64,000 nt of DNA from Bacteroidota bacterium (GTDB taxonomy: Bacteria; Bacteroidota; Bacteroidia; Bacteroidales; Tenuifilaceae). Below, one piece after another: positions 7,374 through 16,722 of the stretch. The translations under genes were made by a program, and so were the position numbers. The stretch covers positions 1-64,000 of the forward strand of contig JAKQKB010000176.1 of the NCBI GenBank assembly GCA_029560875.1. Reading direction: 5' to 3'. Below the pieces are notes generated by a model, which made no database searches, was not told the origin of the DNA, and worked only from the letters and a program-made list of their open reading frames with translations. How positions within the stretch are numbered: position 1 is the stretch's first letter; each line of letters begins with the position of its first letter.

Positions 7374-8549
7374 CTATTCTACTGAAATAACTTTCACATT
7401 GATTTTTTGCATATATCCTGCGTTTAAGATGGCAGCTAGGCTGGAGGCCTCCTCCGATGTGAAATCGCCTGTTATTTGAGATTTTCCAGATTCAATCGAG
7501 GCTTGTACGAATGGCGCTGTGTATAGAACATTGTCAAGTACTATTGCTATTTGCAATCCAATATTCTCGGCAGTGAGTCTTTGCCATACTCTGGCACCTT
7601 CGGCATTCATCTCCATCAGTACACTTGGGTAGTTTGATGCTTCGGCCTTGGCATTAATAATGCATTCGCTGGTTAATGGAGCTTTGCCATCACGGGAGCT
7701 AATCTTAAGGGCATAAAGTTGTACGTAATCCTCGTTGCTGTACTGAATTTTAGTTGACCAAATAAACTTTAAATCTCTTGGGACCATTCCAAGAATGCTG
7801 GGCATCCTCAAATATTGGTTAACCATAGCGGTATCGTTTATATGGGTGGTGCCAATCATTGCTCCTCGTTGTAATTGGCCATCGGATGAGATGGCAGGGT
7901 TTAAAACTTCGAATAACGATTTGTTGTTGTTGCTGCTTGCAATAACTTTAGTTTCGTTGTTGGCGTTGTTTAAGAATTCCCAAATAGAAGAAATTTCGTA
8001 GGTTTCCCAGAACTCAAGGTTTCCTCTTTTCTCAAGCAGTGTTATAATTTGGTTTTTATCTATTTTCCTATTTACTGTAATAGTATACGTGTTCGTTTCG
8101 GTTGATTCATTTGCAATAACCTCAATTTTATTGAGTAGGCTCGACGGTAATGCAAACTCAACCCTTTTCTTTAAGATTTCGATTGTTTTTTGTTTTGCTT
8201 GCTTAATATCTTCTTTCAAAACGCTTAGTATTTCTTGGTTGGTAGAGTTGAAGCGTATTCTATCCCTAAATTCAAAGGAGTTGAAAATTGGGGAGAGGAG
8301 GAACTCTGGGTATGATTCAGTTATTATTCTCTCAAAAGTTGTTACGAACTCTTCTTTTGCGGGGTCGTAGTTTTTGAGGGTTTGCTCAAAAATTGCGTTG
8401 AATGTGGAATCGCTAGAGTGACCAGATAGAGAATAAAAATATTCAATTTCGGATAGTTGTATCTTTATTTCGGTTTTTTCCTTGTGCTGGATGCAGCTAC
8501 TAATGAAGAAGATAAATAATGTTAGGTAGGCTAGTTTTTTGATGTTCAT
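7374..8549 (-). CDS. Lipoprotein with SecD P1-head-like domain
   Basis: 391 residues from the ATG at 8549, chosen because it begins a lipoprotein signal (MNIKKLAYL ... FISSC); the 57 codons open upstream have no such signal. The first half is helical and unfamiliar. The middle and C-terminal parts match the periplasmic P1 head of SecD: residues about 165-190 (ITVNRKIDKNQIITLLEKRGNLEFWETYE) and the last 100 residues (MNAEGARVWQRLTAENIGLQIAIVLDNVLYTAPFVQASIESGKSQITGDFTSEEASSLAAIL). True SecD has six membrane helices; none follows here. It would be a membrane-anchored, transport-free relative. Its function is unknown, possibly interacting with exported proteins. Confidence 0.75.
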   Translation of the reverse strand: MNIKKLAYLTLFIFFISSCIQHKEKTEIKIQLSEIEYFYSLSGHSSDSTFNAIFEQTLKNYDPAKEEFVTTFERIITESYPEFLLSPIFNSFEFRDRIRFNSTNQEILSVLKEDIKQAKQKTIEILKKRVEFALPSSLLNKIEVIANESTETNTYTITVNRKIDKNQIITLLEKRGNLEFWETYEISSIWEFLNNANNETKVIASSNNNKSLFEVLNPAISSDGQLQRGAMIGTTHINDTAMVNQYLRMPSILGMVPRDLKFIWSTKIQYSNEDYVQLYALKISSRDGKAPLTSECIINAKAEASNYPSVLMEMNAEGARVWQRLTAENIGLQIAIVLDNVLYTAPFVQASIESGKSQITGDFTSEEASSLAAILNAGYMQKINVKVISVE

Positions 8550-8694
8550 GGCTTCGACTTTTAATTTTAGGGTTAAGTTAACAACTTTATTGCGAAAATA
8601 TTTGTTTGTTGTTTTTTTTATATTGTTTTTGTATTCATCATGCTGTGTTTTATTCTTTATCTGGTTGAGAAGTGGTGCGTTAAGGTTTACAATG

Positions 8695-8727
8695 AAAAAA
8701 GGTGTCTCTGTTGGAGGCACCTTTTTT
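8695..8727. terminator. Bidirectional terminator
   Basis: AAAAAAGGTG-x-CTC pairs with GAG-GCACCTTTTTT around a short loop. A-rich and T-rich flanks allow termination in both directions. It lies 19 bp downstream of the minus-strand gene ending at 8746. Confidence 0.8.
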
Positions 8728-8745
8728 ACTTTCTAATAAAACCAA

Positions 8746-9594
8746 TTAACCTTCCATAAAATTTACTCCAATTTTTTCAATTGTTCTAATGCTATCTTGA
8801 TTTTCTATAGATTTTTCATTGAAATAGGTGATAATCTGATCGAGCATAATTGCTTGTGATGCACCCATTGGAACATACTTGTAAATACTATTTACAAGTA
8901 ACTTTAGTTGATTCTGGTTTGCAATAAGCACTTGAACAGGATCGATATCTGCCATTTTTATAGTTCCTTCTATTTTACGCAACTCATCAAGATTCGATCC
9001 AATAATTTCCTGCAGTTGTTGGTAAGACTTAGCTGCAGGGGTGTTCCTTCTCGATACAATTGCAATTACTTCCATTGTATTGATGTCTATTACAGGAGAG
9101 CCACTATTGCCAAAGCTTGTCAAGCCATCAATCTGCAAATACCTTAAACCATTAGGATTGGCAAAAACGGAAGAAACTAAAGCGTTTTTAATTGCCAAAT
9201 TTTGACATCCACAGCTAAAACTAAACATGGCAACCTGCTGACCAATTGGATAATGCCTACGCTCACACAAACTCAAACTAGGAATCTCCTTAAACTCTGG
9301 GAAATCAATATTAAAAACGGCATAATCAGAGTGGTTATTCGAAAAGCCAATCTTAAGATCATTCACAAACTCCTTGTAATCAATTTTCATTGATGCGGTA
9401 ATAGTGTTTGCATCCTCATCAACGAAACGAATCTCAACTTTCTTAGCTTTGGGCACATAAAAAGCTTGCTCTGAAGTTACCAGCGAATTGTTCACCTTAA
9501 AACCTGTCAAGGTATCGATAACAATACCTCGTTCATTGATGAAATTCAAACTACAAACTGAGGCATAACAGGACTTCCAGACTTTAGTAAGCAT
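8746..9594 (-). CDS. Trypsin-like protease-fold protein, catalytic His missing
   Basis: 282 residues from the ATG at 9594; a TTG at 9636 would add 14 residues. No signal peptide, so probably cytoplasmic. The serine site is intact (GNSGSPV, Ser about residue 164), and an Asp is present in SDYAVFNI (about residue 89). The segment that normally reads TNxHVV reads VTSEQAF (about residues 35-41), with Gln at the catalytic His position. The last 90 residues are helical and unrecognised. It is divergent from the NACHT-type NTPase at 9933. Trypsin-like domains partner with STAND NTPases in several bacterial conflict systems, so this may be a sensor or partner rather than an active protease. That role is inferred. 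Confidence 0.7.
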   Translation of the reverse strand: MLTKVWKSCYASVCSLNFINERGIVIDTLTGFKVNNSLVTSEQAFYVPKAKKVEIRFVDEDANTITASMKIDYKEFVNDLKIGFSNNHSDYAVFNIDFPEFKEIPSLSLCERRHYPIGQQVAMFSFSCGCQNLAIKNALVSSVFANPNGLRYLQIDGLTSFGNSGSPVIDINTMEVIAIVSRRNTPAAKSYQQLQEIIGSNLDELRKIEGTIKMADIDPVQVLIANQNQLKLLVNSIYKYVPMGASQAIMLDQIITYFNEKSIENQDSIRTIEKIGVNFMEG

Positions 9595-9932
9595 ATCGTG
9601 TTGGTTTAAGTTCGCTTTACTATATGGTATTAACAATGGATATTACAAAAATTAAGGTAACAAGAAAGAAAATAACAAACACACCTATATCAATACTGAA
9701 TCGCCTTGACACATTATTGATTAAATATGATATTTTTTTCATTGGTGTTACTTTTAATGTATTGTTTAAATATCTCATGTTGCAAAAGTATGGTTTCCCC
9801 TTTTGTCAATATTATGTCAAATCGGTCAAGTTTTTTTTTGTTGTTTAACAATTCGTTTAAACAAACACTTATATTTGTATATCAATAAAATTGGGATATT
9901 TGCACAAAAATTCATATCAATAAACAGTTTTT
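9595..9932. promoter_or_regulatory. Divergent intergenic region between protease-like and NACHT genes
   Basis: 338 bp, AT-rich, with no credible gene. On the minus strand a TACTTTTG (-7-like) lies at 9790-9783, with a TTG 16 bp upstream. On the plus strand TTTG at 9874-9877, 17 bp and GATATTTG at 9895-9902 resemble a promoter. The shared region suggests the two flanking genes could be co-regulated. Confidence 0.4.
9874..9902 (+). promoter_or_regulatory. Candidate promoter of the NACHT gene
   Basis: TTTG, 17 bp, then GATATTTG (7 of 8 to TAnnTTTG). The ATG follows 30 bp after. The spacing is slightly short for the Bacteroidota consensus. Confidence 0.35.
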
Positions 9933-12431
9933 ATGCTGCAAGTGCTTAAAGCAGAGGTTGAGGTTAAGTTTGGGCGAAAAATCGCCTACCAAAAAGACTG
10001 CAACACGCTGTCAAATATGATATTAGAGATACAAAAAGAGTACATCAGCCCAGCAACCTTGCGACGAGTATTTGGTTTCTTAACTACGAATTCTAATCCG
10101 TCACGTGTCACGCTCGACATCCTTTCTCGGTATGTAGGTTTTCAAGATTGGGAAAACTTCAATCAAAAAGTCACTAAAAACAACCCAACCACAAAATGCT
10201 CATCCGTTGAACAGTGGAGCATTATTAAGGAAAACTCCAAAATAATAAGCAGCAACACGGTTGAAAATATCAGGCTTAAATCTGGGATAGACTTTGAAAA
10301 AACTGTTCGAAGGCAATTTGCCAAGGACCGATTAAAGGAATTCATTAATTCCGATTACGCAGCTACCGCAATAATTGCCCCCGGCGGATACGGAAAATCT
10401 ACATTATTAGCCCTTTGGTACAACAGATTAGTTAAAAAGAAAAAGCAAACCGAAGATGTATTTCTTTTCATCTCGGCTCAAATGCTCGACCAGTTTGCGC
10501 CCACTGAGGTTTTTATTGAAACTTGGCTTATGCGCTTGTTAGGCTTAAAGCCCGACAATAGTTTTCTGAACGATATGATTTCAGAAAACATTAAAACACC
10601 TGGAAAACTCATCGTAATAATTGATGCTCTTGACGAGATTACCTCGCAAGGATTAAAGCAGGAAAAAATATTCAAATCATTAGCCGATTTAGCCAATAAA
10701 TTCCATAAATCCAGCTCATTAAAACTCATTATATCCACAAGACTTCCTGCATGGAAATCGTTCTCGAGCCACATAAGCGATACCTCCCATTGGTATTTCA
10801 CAGAAACCAACCTTTTTACGAACGACGGCGCAAATATACCCCCTTTAAACTTTGAAGAAATTCAAACTATACTTGACAACACTTTAAACCAGAAATTCGA
10901 TTCTCGTACGCTCGTGCATGAAATGCATCCAGACTTACGGAGCATTATAGCATATCCTTACTTTTTACAACTTTTCATTCAGGTGTACACCCCAGAAACC
11001 AAGCATTTGCTGAACGATCAGATTGCCATACTTGCAGAATTCCTTAAAAAACAAATTTACTTTTCGCAATATTCCGACGAGAAGATAGACATCCTGAATC
11101 AAATAATTACTCAATCAGAATATGGCCTAACCTATGTGCTAAAGGATGACCTAAAAAAAATCTACCCAATACACCTAAAACTTTCAGGAAACTACTACAC
11201 AGCTTACGAGGAACTTTACTCCTTCGGAATCATTACGGAGGAAACACAAATTGACACCTTTGGGGGATACATTAAGCATATCAAAATCGCCAACCATCAA
11301 TTGATGTGTATGCTTATAGTGCAAAACTTAATTAGAAGGGAGCAGGGCATAAATCATTCGTTATTTAGGTGGGTTGATAAGAACTTGGCGGGTGCCGAAA
11401 TTCAAGGAACAATACTTGGAATGATATTCAAGGTGGCTTACAAAGAAAGACTATTCAATCAACTGGAAAATTTCTTTGATTTGTCGGAAAATGCCTTGCA
11501 AGCTGCGCTCTCGACACCTACAATACCATCAACATTGAGAACCGATAAAATAATGAGAAATGAACTAGTGCCTCATTATGCTAAAAACAAGAAGGCCAGA
11601 GCTCTCCTTTTTGAAAAGAACATCGACTTTAACCACATAGTAGACTCCTATACAAAACAGATTAAGGAGTACTTAAAAAACTCCGAAAACGAGAAAGAGA
11701 CTCTTTTTGCAAACACTATACTTACACATATTGGGCAAGTTTCCACAAATGCGCCTTTAGCAATAAGGCATTTCAACGAATCAGCAAATGGAAATCCAGC
11801 AGTATTATCGCCTAGCATCGCGGGACTTTGGTTTTCGAATAGAATTGTACACAACTATCTTTTCGAAGATATCTACTCTAAAGGCATTGTTGACAACGCT
11901 TTGGAACACTGTCATTGCTACAAAAATCAAAACCAAAGAATTGATTTTGCAGAATCGTTTATTCCAGCCCTAATTCTCTTGGAAAAGTATGAATTCATCC
12001 CAAATTTCATTGAATTAACTGACACCCTAGCATCGCCCAATCATCAATCGGCGATATGCTTTCTATTAACTAAAACTTACAGGCTATTTCACCAAAATAA
12101 ACCCATAAATAGCGCTGAAAGCAACACCATTGAGCAAGCTTATAGTCTACTTAACCCTCTGAATAACTACATGGGGATAATATTCGGCGAAACATTAAGA
12201 TCGGTGTACTTCCTACAGAGTAACAACTTGGACGAAACCTATAGTTGTATTAGAAATGCCATTGAACTCAGCAGCATAGCACAATACAAACTGGTAGAGA
12301 TGGTACTAATGAAAAACTTAGCGATTACTTTACAGCAGTTAGGAGAGCACCAACGCTCGGCCGAATGTATGAACTATGTTAAAAGTATGTGGAAACTATC
12401 GGGATTCAAGAAAGAATTCACTTATCCTTGA
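9933..12431 (+). CDS. NACHT/STAND-type NTPase with N-terminal HTH-like domain
   Basis: 832 residues. Residues 1-83 form a small helical domain (ISPATLRRVFGFL ... VTLDILSRYVGFQDWENF) that recurs at the start of unrelated Bacteroidota proteins and looks HTH-like. Residues about 125-420 are a P-loop NTPase: Walker A GGYGKST near residue 152 and Walker B LIVIIDALDE near 230, the NACHT form. The remaining 400 residues are helical and TPR-like, a probable sensor. No effector domain such as a nuclease is fused. It lies divergent from a trypsin-like protein and ends overlapping a convergent gene by 10 bp. STAND NTPases of this layout include anti-phage sensors and transcription regulators; which applies is not shown. 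Confidence 0.75.
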   Translation: MLQVLKAEVEVKFGRKIAYQKDCNTLSNMILEIQKEYISPATLRRVFGFLTTNSNPSRVTLDILSRYVGFQDWENFNQKVTKNNPTTKCSSVEQWSIIKENSKIISSNTVENIRLKSGIDFEKTVRRQFAKDRLKEFINSDYAATAIIAPGGYGKSTLLALWYNRLVKKKKQTEDVFLFISAQMLDQFAPTEVFIETWLMRLLGLKPDNSFLNDMISENIKTPGKLIVIIDALDEITSQGLKQEKIFKSLADLANKFHKSSSLKLIISTRLPAWKSFSSHISDTSHWYFTETNLFTNDGANIPPLNFEEIQTILDNTLNQKFDSRTLVHEMHPDLRSIIAYPYFLQLFIQVYTPETKHLLNDQIAILAEFLKKQIYFSQYSDEKIDILNQIITQSEYGLTYVLKDDLKKIYPIHLKLSGNYYTAYEELYSFGIITEETQIDTFGGYIKHIKIANHQLMCMLIVQNLIRREQGINHSLFRWVDKNLAGAEIQGTILGMIFKVAYKERLFNQLENFFDLSENALQAALSTPTIPSTLRTDKIMRNELVPHYAKNKKARALLFEKNIDFNHIVDSYTKQIKEYLKNSENEKETLFANTILTHIGQVSTNAPLAIRHFNESANGNPAVLSPSIAGLWFSNRIVHNYLFEDIYSKGIVDNALEHCHCYKNQNQRIDFAESFIPALILLEKYEFIPNFIELTDTLASPNHQSAICFLLTKTYRLFHQNKPINSAESNTIEQAYSLLNPLNNYMGIIFGETLRSVYFLQSNNLDETYSCIRNAIELSSIAQYKLVEMVLMKNLAITLQQLGEHQRSAECMNYVKSMWKLSGFKKEFTYP

Positions 12432-13261
12432 GAATGATACCGAACTAAATTTTCAATTGGATAACGTAAGTATTTATCCACCTTAAAACCGTTACGCTTA
12501 GCAAGCATATCAAATTGTTCACTGAACAAACACCCTACAGAACCTATAACACCAACAGATAGTTCCGACAGATTATTGAATACAGATAAATGATGCCTAT
12601 ACATCATCTCCATGGACTCCTCCACAATGGCAGCAATGGCAGGATGCTTAAGGTTTTCGACCAAAAATGGCACAAACGAAGCCAAGTAGGCCGACGGCCT
12701 TGGACTAGTGTAAGTCATATTCAGTATATGGCTAAGTTCGATATTGTACTTTTCGCCTAGTTTAACGGATAACTCCTTGGGCAGGTATCCGTAAAGATAC
12801 GAGCGAAGCAGCAAACGCCCCATGAAAGCACCACTACCCTCATCGCCAAGGGCGTAACCCAGCGACGGTGTTTTGCTCTCCAATGTTTTGCCATTGAAAA
12901 ATGTGATATTTGAGCCGGTACCTAGTATTACAACTACTCCTGGATTATCGCCAAACAGAGCATGGGCTGCACCTAAAGCATCGGACTGGGCACTAACCAT
13001 GGCATTGGAGAAAAACATCCGAAGATAGTTGGCAACCATCTCGCCACGTTCCTGAACTCCACAGCCAGAACCGTAGAAGTAAACCTCTCGCACATTGTTT
13101 GAGTCTACACCTTTTGGAAAGTTATGTGTTAAGGCCGATAAAAAATCGGCTTCCGAATTAAAGTATGGGCTAAGTCCAATGGTTTCAAAATTCAAAATAC
13201 TATCGCCATGAATTATTCGCCAATCCGTTTTTGTAGCACCGCTATCTGCAACAACTATCAT
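12422..13261 (-). CDS. BadF/BadG/BcrA-type sugar kinase (N-acetylglucosamine kinase-like)
   Basis: 279 residues. The N-terminal phosphate-1 motif of the ASKHA fold is clear (VADSGATKTDWRII), followed by the second phosphate motif (VVVILGTGSNITFF) and the conserved GDEGSGAFMGRLLL segment. The length matches the short BadF/BadG sugar-kinase family, whose studied members phosphorylate glucosamine or N-acetylglucosamine with ATP. It is cytoplasmic. It follows a peptide-binding lipoprotein gene on the same strand after 57 bp, which would fit recovery of cell-wall fragments, an inference. Its 3' end overlaps that of the convergent NACHT gene. Confidence 0.85.
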   Translation of the reverse strand: MIVVADSGATKTDWRIIHGDSILNFETIGLSPYFNSEADFLSALTHNFPKGVDSNNVREVYFYGSGCGVQERGEMVANYLRMFFSNAMVSAQSDALGAAHALFGDNPGVVVILGTGSNITFFNGKTLESKTPSLGYALGDEGSGAFMGRLLLRSYLYGYLPKELSVKLGEKYNIELSHILNMTYTSPRPSAYLASFVPFLVENLKHPAIAAIVEESMEMMYRHHLSVFNNLSELSVGVIGSVGCLFSEQFDMLAKRNGFKVDKYLRYPIENLVRYHSQG

Positions 13262-13318
13262 ATAATTTGACTAATAATTATTCTATTAATATTTCAGGAA
13301 CTAATTAACTCAACACTC

Positions 13319-14950
13319 CTAATCTCTTTTACTAACATACTTCAAAACTAATAAATTCATCGGATTTACGGTCATACCTTCCACTTCTGCCGATACAAAA
13401 CGCACCACCTTATCGTAGTATAATGGTAAAACAACTGCATTGCTCAATACCATTGAGTCCATTGCTTGGTATATCGATAAGCGCTCCGCATAGTCGGGCA
13501 TTGTCATAGCCTGATTATATAATTTATCGTAATTGGAGTTTGAAAAATGCGTATAATTTGGCCCCTGTGGAGAGTGGTTCTTGGTTAAAAATAGCGAAAG
13601 ATAATTTTCGGGGTCAGCATAATCCGCCACCCATGAACCACGGAACATTTGCAACTTTGAATTGGCCATCATTTCGCGGTAAGCAGCACCTGGTAACACC
13701 TCAATATTGATAGCTATACCCAACTCGCCTAGCTGATGCTGAATAAACTCGCAAATATCCAAATAATCGTCGGTTGTGGAGATTTTTATGGGCGGAAGCC
13801 CTTTCCCATTAGGAAAACCTGCTTCGACAAGTAATTTTCTGGATAAATCCGGGTTATAGTCAAACCCTGAAGTGCTGTTCTCAAAGCCCGGCATTCCGGG
13901 TGGAACAAAGCCCTGATGAGCAGGGTAACCCATATTACTCCTGAGGTATAGCATCATGCTTCTTCGGTCGAATCCATAGCCAATGGCCTTTCGGATTCGC
14001 ACATCGGCCAGAGTAGAATTTTTAACTGAATCAATTAGAATTCCTAAGTACTCCGTGTTAAGGTATGGGCCAGTAATCATTTTAACCCGTTCCCTATACT
14101 TTGGGTTTAAATCGCCTGTACGTGTTAAAAGTTCATCCTTCGATGCCGAATGAACACCCGACAAAAAATCAACGTTACCATTAACAAACTCCAGAAACTC
14201 CGATTGCTTGTCGGCAATAAAGGTTACTGTTACTGCCTCAAGGTAAGGTAGTGCGTCACCCTTAGAGTCCTTTTCGAAATATCTGTTATTTTTACGGAGT
14301 ACAAGTTTCTCTCCTTCCTTCCAAAACTTCATGTAAAAAGGGCCTGTTCCCACGGGGTTTCGTCCGAAATCTTGTCCGTAACGCTCAACCGCTTCGTGCG
14401 GAACCACAAAGCAGTAAGGCATACTAAGCAAACCTAAAAAAGGAGGAAATGGCTTTTGCAAATGAACCACAAAAACACTGTCGGCAGGTGCGCTACACCC
14501 ATTAACAGTAGCCTCGGCATTCCTATCGAGCATTGATAAAACCCATGAGCCAGGCGATGCTGTTTTTGAATCCATTATACGACTAAAGCTATAAACAAAA
14601 TCGCTGGCTACCACCCTTCGCCCTTGCGAATTTGTGAAAACGGAATGATTATGAAAATAAACATCGCCACGGAGATAGAACGTATACACCAAACCATCGG
14701 GTGAAATATCCCAACGTTTAGCAATACAGGACATAACGGTAAGCGAATCGGAGAGTTGAACTAAGCCATTGAAAATTTGGTTAACAGGCCAAATCAACGA
14801 TAAGTTACGGGCAAATGCAGGGTCTAAGGTGGTTACACCCTTACTCTCGTTATACCTAAAAACCTGCCCATCGTCAATCTTGTTTATGGTTGATTTGCAG
14901 GAAAATAGCCCAACAATTAAAATAACAGAAAGTATCCCTTTAGTTTGCAT
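13319..14950 (-). CDS. Peptide/oligopeptide ABC transporter substrate-binding lipoprotein
   Basis: 543 residues from the ATG at 14950, chosen because it begins a lipoprotein signal (MQTKGILSVILIVGLFSC); the open frame reaches 15004. It is a family 5 extracellular solute-binding protein: TLDPAFARNLSLIWPVNQIFNGL near the start, the RWDISPDGLVYTFYLR signature, NPVGTGPFYMKFW, and VRIRKAIGYGFDRRSM. The family binds peptides, nickel or glycan-linked peptides and works with DppBC-like permeases, which are absent nearby, so the permease must be elsewhere. It probably shares a transcript with the sugar kinase 57 bp downstream. A promoter lies about 180 bp upstream. Confidence 0.9.
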   Translation of the reverse strand: MQTKGILSVILIVGLFSCKSTINKIDDGQVFRYNESKGVTTLDPAFARNLSLIWPVNQIFNGLVQLSDSLTVMSCIAKRWDISPDGLVYTFYLRGDVYFHNHSVFTNSQGRRVVASDFVYSFSRIMDSKTASPGSWVLSMLDRNAEATVNGCSAPADSVFVVHLQKPFPPFLGLLSMPYCFVVPHEAVERYGQDFGRNPVGTGPFYMKFWKEGEKLVLRKNNRYFEKDSKGDALPYLEAVTVTFIADKQSEFLEFVNGNVDFLSGVHSASKDELLTRTGDLNPKYRERVKMITGPYLNTEYLGILIDSVKNSTLADVRIRKAIGYGFDRRSMMLYLRSNMGYPAHQGFVPPGMPGFENSTSGFDYNPDLSRKLLVEAGFPNGKGLPPIKISTTDDYLDICEFIQHQLGELGIAINIEVLPGAAYREMMANSKLQMFRGSWVADYADPENYLSLFLTKNHSPQGPNYTHFSNSNYDKLYNQAMTMPDYAERLSIYQAMDSMVLSNAVVLPLYYDKVVRFVSAEVEGMTVNPMNLLVLKYVSKRD

Positions 14951-15251
14951 TAGAAAAATAGATGAAACAACTTCAAACCTAAAGGAATTTTGGGAGATTA
15001 ACAAATTATTAAAAACTAAAACGGAGCCGATAATTCGACCCCGTTTTACACCCTAAAACTAACCTAAATCTACTAAACCTTTAACCAACTATTAACCCTA
15101 AAACCTAACTTGATTATTTATTAACTATAACGCAAAGGTACGGGTAAAGTTTCATTAAATTCAAGACAAAAAAGGTGATTTAAAACACCATTTCTAACAC
15201 CCTCATATTTACTGTAAAACAAAACGTTACAATATAAAACACTGTCGATTT
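14951..15251. other. Long 5' leader of the SBP gene
   Basis: About 300 bp. It holds an inverted repeat AAAACGG/CCGTTTT (15020-15046) and an AAC/CTAA-rich stretch (15055-15130). A promoter on the minus strand at 15133-15164 would give an untranslated leader of roughly 175 bases. No gene is seen. Confidence 0.45.
15133..15164 (-). promoter_or_regulatory. Candidate promoter of the SBP lipoprotein gene
   Basis: On the minus strand TTG (15164-15162), 21 bp, then TACCTTTG (15140-15133), a full match to TAnnTTTG. Confidence 0.5.
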
Positions 15252-15848
15252 TTAATGCTTTTTAACGCATAAAAAACGTAACACTTTTTCTATCCCAATA
15301 GAGTTAATATTGCCACCCAACGGAGGAAGTTTTGCGAGTTCTCTTGCTCTGTTTAACATGCTGGGGGAGTAATTTGTTTCGCTCCATCCAAAAAGGACTC
15401 TATAGGCCATGGCACACTTTAAATTTGCTGCTCTAAACCTAAAGGTATGCTCCGACTTACGACCTGGGTGAATATGCACAAACCTACCCTCATAGTTTCC
15501 AAACCTTATTGCCCAACGCGAACCATCGGAAATAGACAAGCACCTATAGTCCTTGCCATGCATACCAATCCAGTCCCGAAAAGAATCGGGTGTTGCATTT
15601 CGGCACATCTCCGGGTGGTTTAATAATTCTAATGCAATTGCAGTAGGCGAAAGTTCACCTGTATACATATCGAGCAAAGTGCCTCCAATACTGTTGAAAA
15701 TATTGTTTATGGATTCTATACCATTATTATCTTTCCTAATACAATCTAGTTCAGCTATAATATAGTTTAAATGATGTTTCCAACAACAGAGTGCAACCGG
15801 AGGTGGAATTTCGGAATTAAATGCGATATTTGTGATATTGTTGGTCAT
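15252..15848 (-). CDS. Hypothetical protein
   Basis: 198 residues from the ATG at 15848; another ATG 33 bp upstream is possible. No family is recognised. There is no signal peptide or membrane helix. The N-terminal half is helical with two adjacent Cys in ALCCWKHH. The middle has short conserved-looking blocks (DWIGMHGKDYRCLSISDGSRWAIRFG and FVHIHPGRKSEHTFRFRA) rich in His, Arg and aromatic residues. It is divergent from a Crp/Fnr regulator with 94 bp between starts, so that regulator could control it. A similar pairing elsewhere would help identify it. Confidence 0.6.
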   Translation of the reverse strand: MTNNITNIAFNSEIPPPVALCCWKHHLNYIIAELDCIRKDNNGIESINNIFNSIGGTLLDMYTGELSPTAIALELLNHPEMCRNATPDSFRDWIGMHGKDYRCLSISDGSRWAIRFGNYEGRFVHIHPGRKSEHTFRFRAANLKCAMAYRVLFGWSETNYSPSMLNRARELAKLPPLGGNINSIGIEKVLRFLCVKKH

Positions 15849-15942
15849 TCCGTAATTTGAATTTGAACACAGATTACACAAATTAAACAGATTATCACAA
15901 AATTACTTATTAACTCAATTACCCAATAACTTAAACTCCAAT

Positions 15943-16611
15943 ATGTACCCAAAACTATCCATGTCGCCAATGTTCCGAGGCCTAAAGCCCGACGAAATTC
16001 AAGGTTTGATTGAACGTGTAGGCCACTCCGTTAAATCGTTTGGCAAAGGGCAAACAATTGCACAGCGCGAGGAGGAGGTGAAAAACCTTTGCATTATAGT
16101 TGATGGTAGCGTTAAAGGTGAAATGGTGGACTTTTCGGGCAAGATTCTGAAAATTGAGGAAATGCAAGCACCAATGCCCATTGCACATGCATTTCTGTTT
16201 GGCGAACGTAACCGATTCCCGGTTGATGTGGTTGCGTTGGAGGATTGCAAAATACTATTTATCCCAAAAGCCGATTTTATGAGGCTTATGCAGCAGAACG
16301 CCACTGTGCTTAGCAACTACCTAAACGCTATATCCAACAGGGCACAGTTCCTTTCCAACAAGTTGTGGTTCCTTTCATTTAAAACCATTAAGGAGAAAAT
16401 TGCACACTACTTGCTGAACATCTCTCGAAGCGAATCCAAAACCACCATAGTTCTCCCAAAATCACACCAGGAGTTGGCTGAGTTTTTTGGTGTTACACGC
16501 CCCTCGCTGGCCAGGGTGTTTTCTGACTTAGAGGCGGAAGGTGTAATAACCGTAAACCGCCGTGAGATTAACATTATAAATAAAGGTAAACTAATGGAGA
16601 TGATAAGGTAA
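15943..16611 (+). CDS. Crp/Fnr family transcriptional regulator
   Basis: 222 residues. Residues about 5-125 form a cyclic-nucleotide-binding fold (MFRGLKPDEIQGLIERVG at the start; AQREEEVKNLCIIVDGSVKGEMV). Residues about 150-215 carry the Crp-type winged helix (SHQELAEFFGVTRPSLARVFSDLEAEGVI). The Fnr iron-sulphur cysteines are absent, and the phosphate-binding GE-L-A-RSA motif of cAMP-binding Crp is not evident, so the ligand is unknown. It has its own promoter region shared with the divergent hypothetical gene. Confidence 0.9.
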   Translation: MYPKLSMSPMFRGLKPDEIQGLIERVGHSVKSFGKGQTIAQREEEVKNLCIIVDGSVKGEMVDFSGKILKIEEMQAPMPIAHAFLFGERNRFPVDVVALEDCKILFIPKADFMRLMQQNATVLSNYLNAISNRAQFLSNKLWFLSFKTIKEKIAHYLLNISRSESKTTIVLPKSHQELAEFFGVTRPSLARVFSDLEAEGVITVNRREINIINKGKLMEMIR

Positions 16612-16722
16612 TTTTTATTTTAATATCGATACCTAGTCGAACTCTAGTTGTAAGTGTTATTTCTTTTGTTAATTTTACTATTGTTTATTAAACAGCTACT
16701 ATACTTAACTAATTTTTAAAAA

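Noticed and set aside
9624-9848. 74-residue open frame in the divergent gap
   Set aside because: It overlaps the candidate promoters of both flanking genes, has low-complexity AT-rich codons and resembles no protein.
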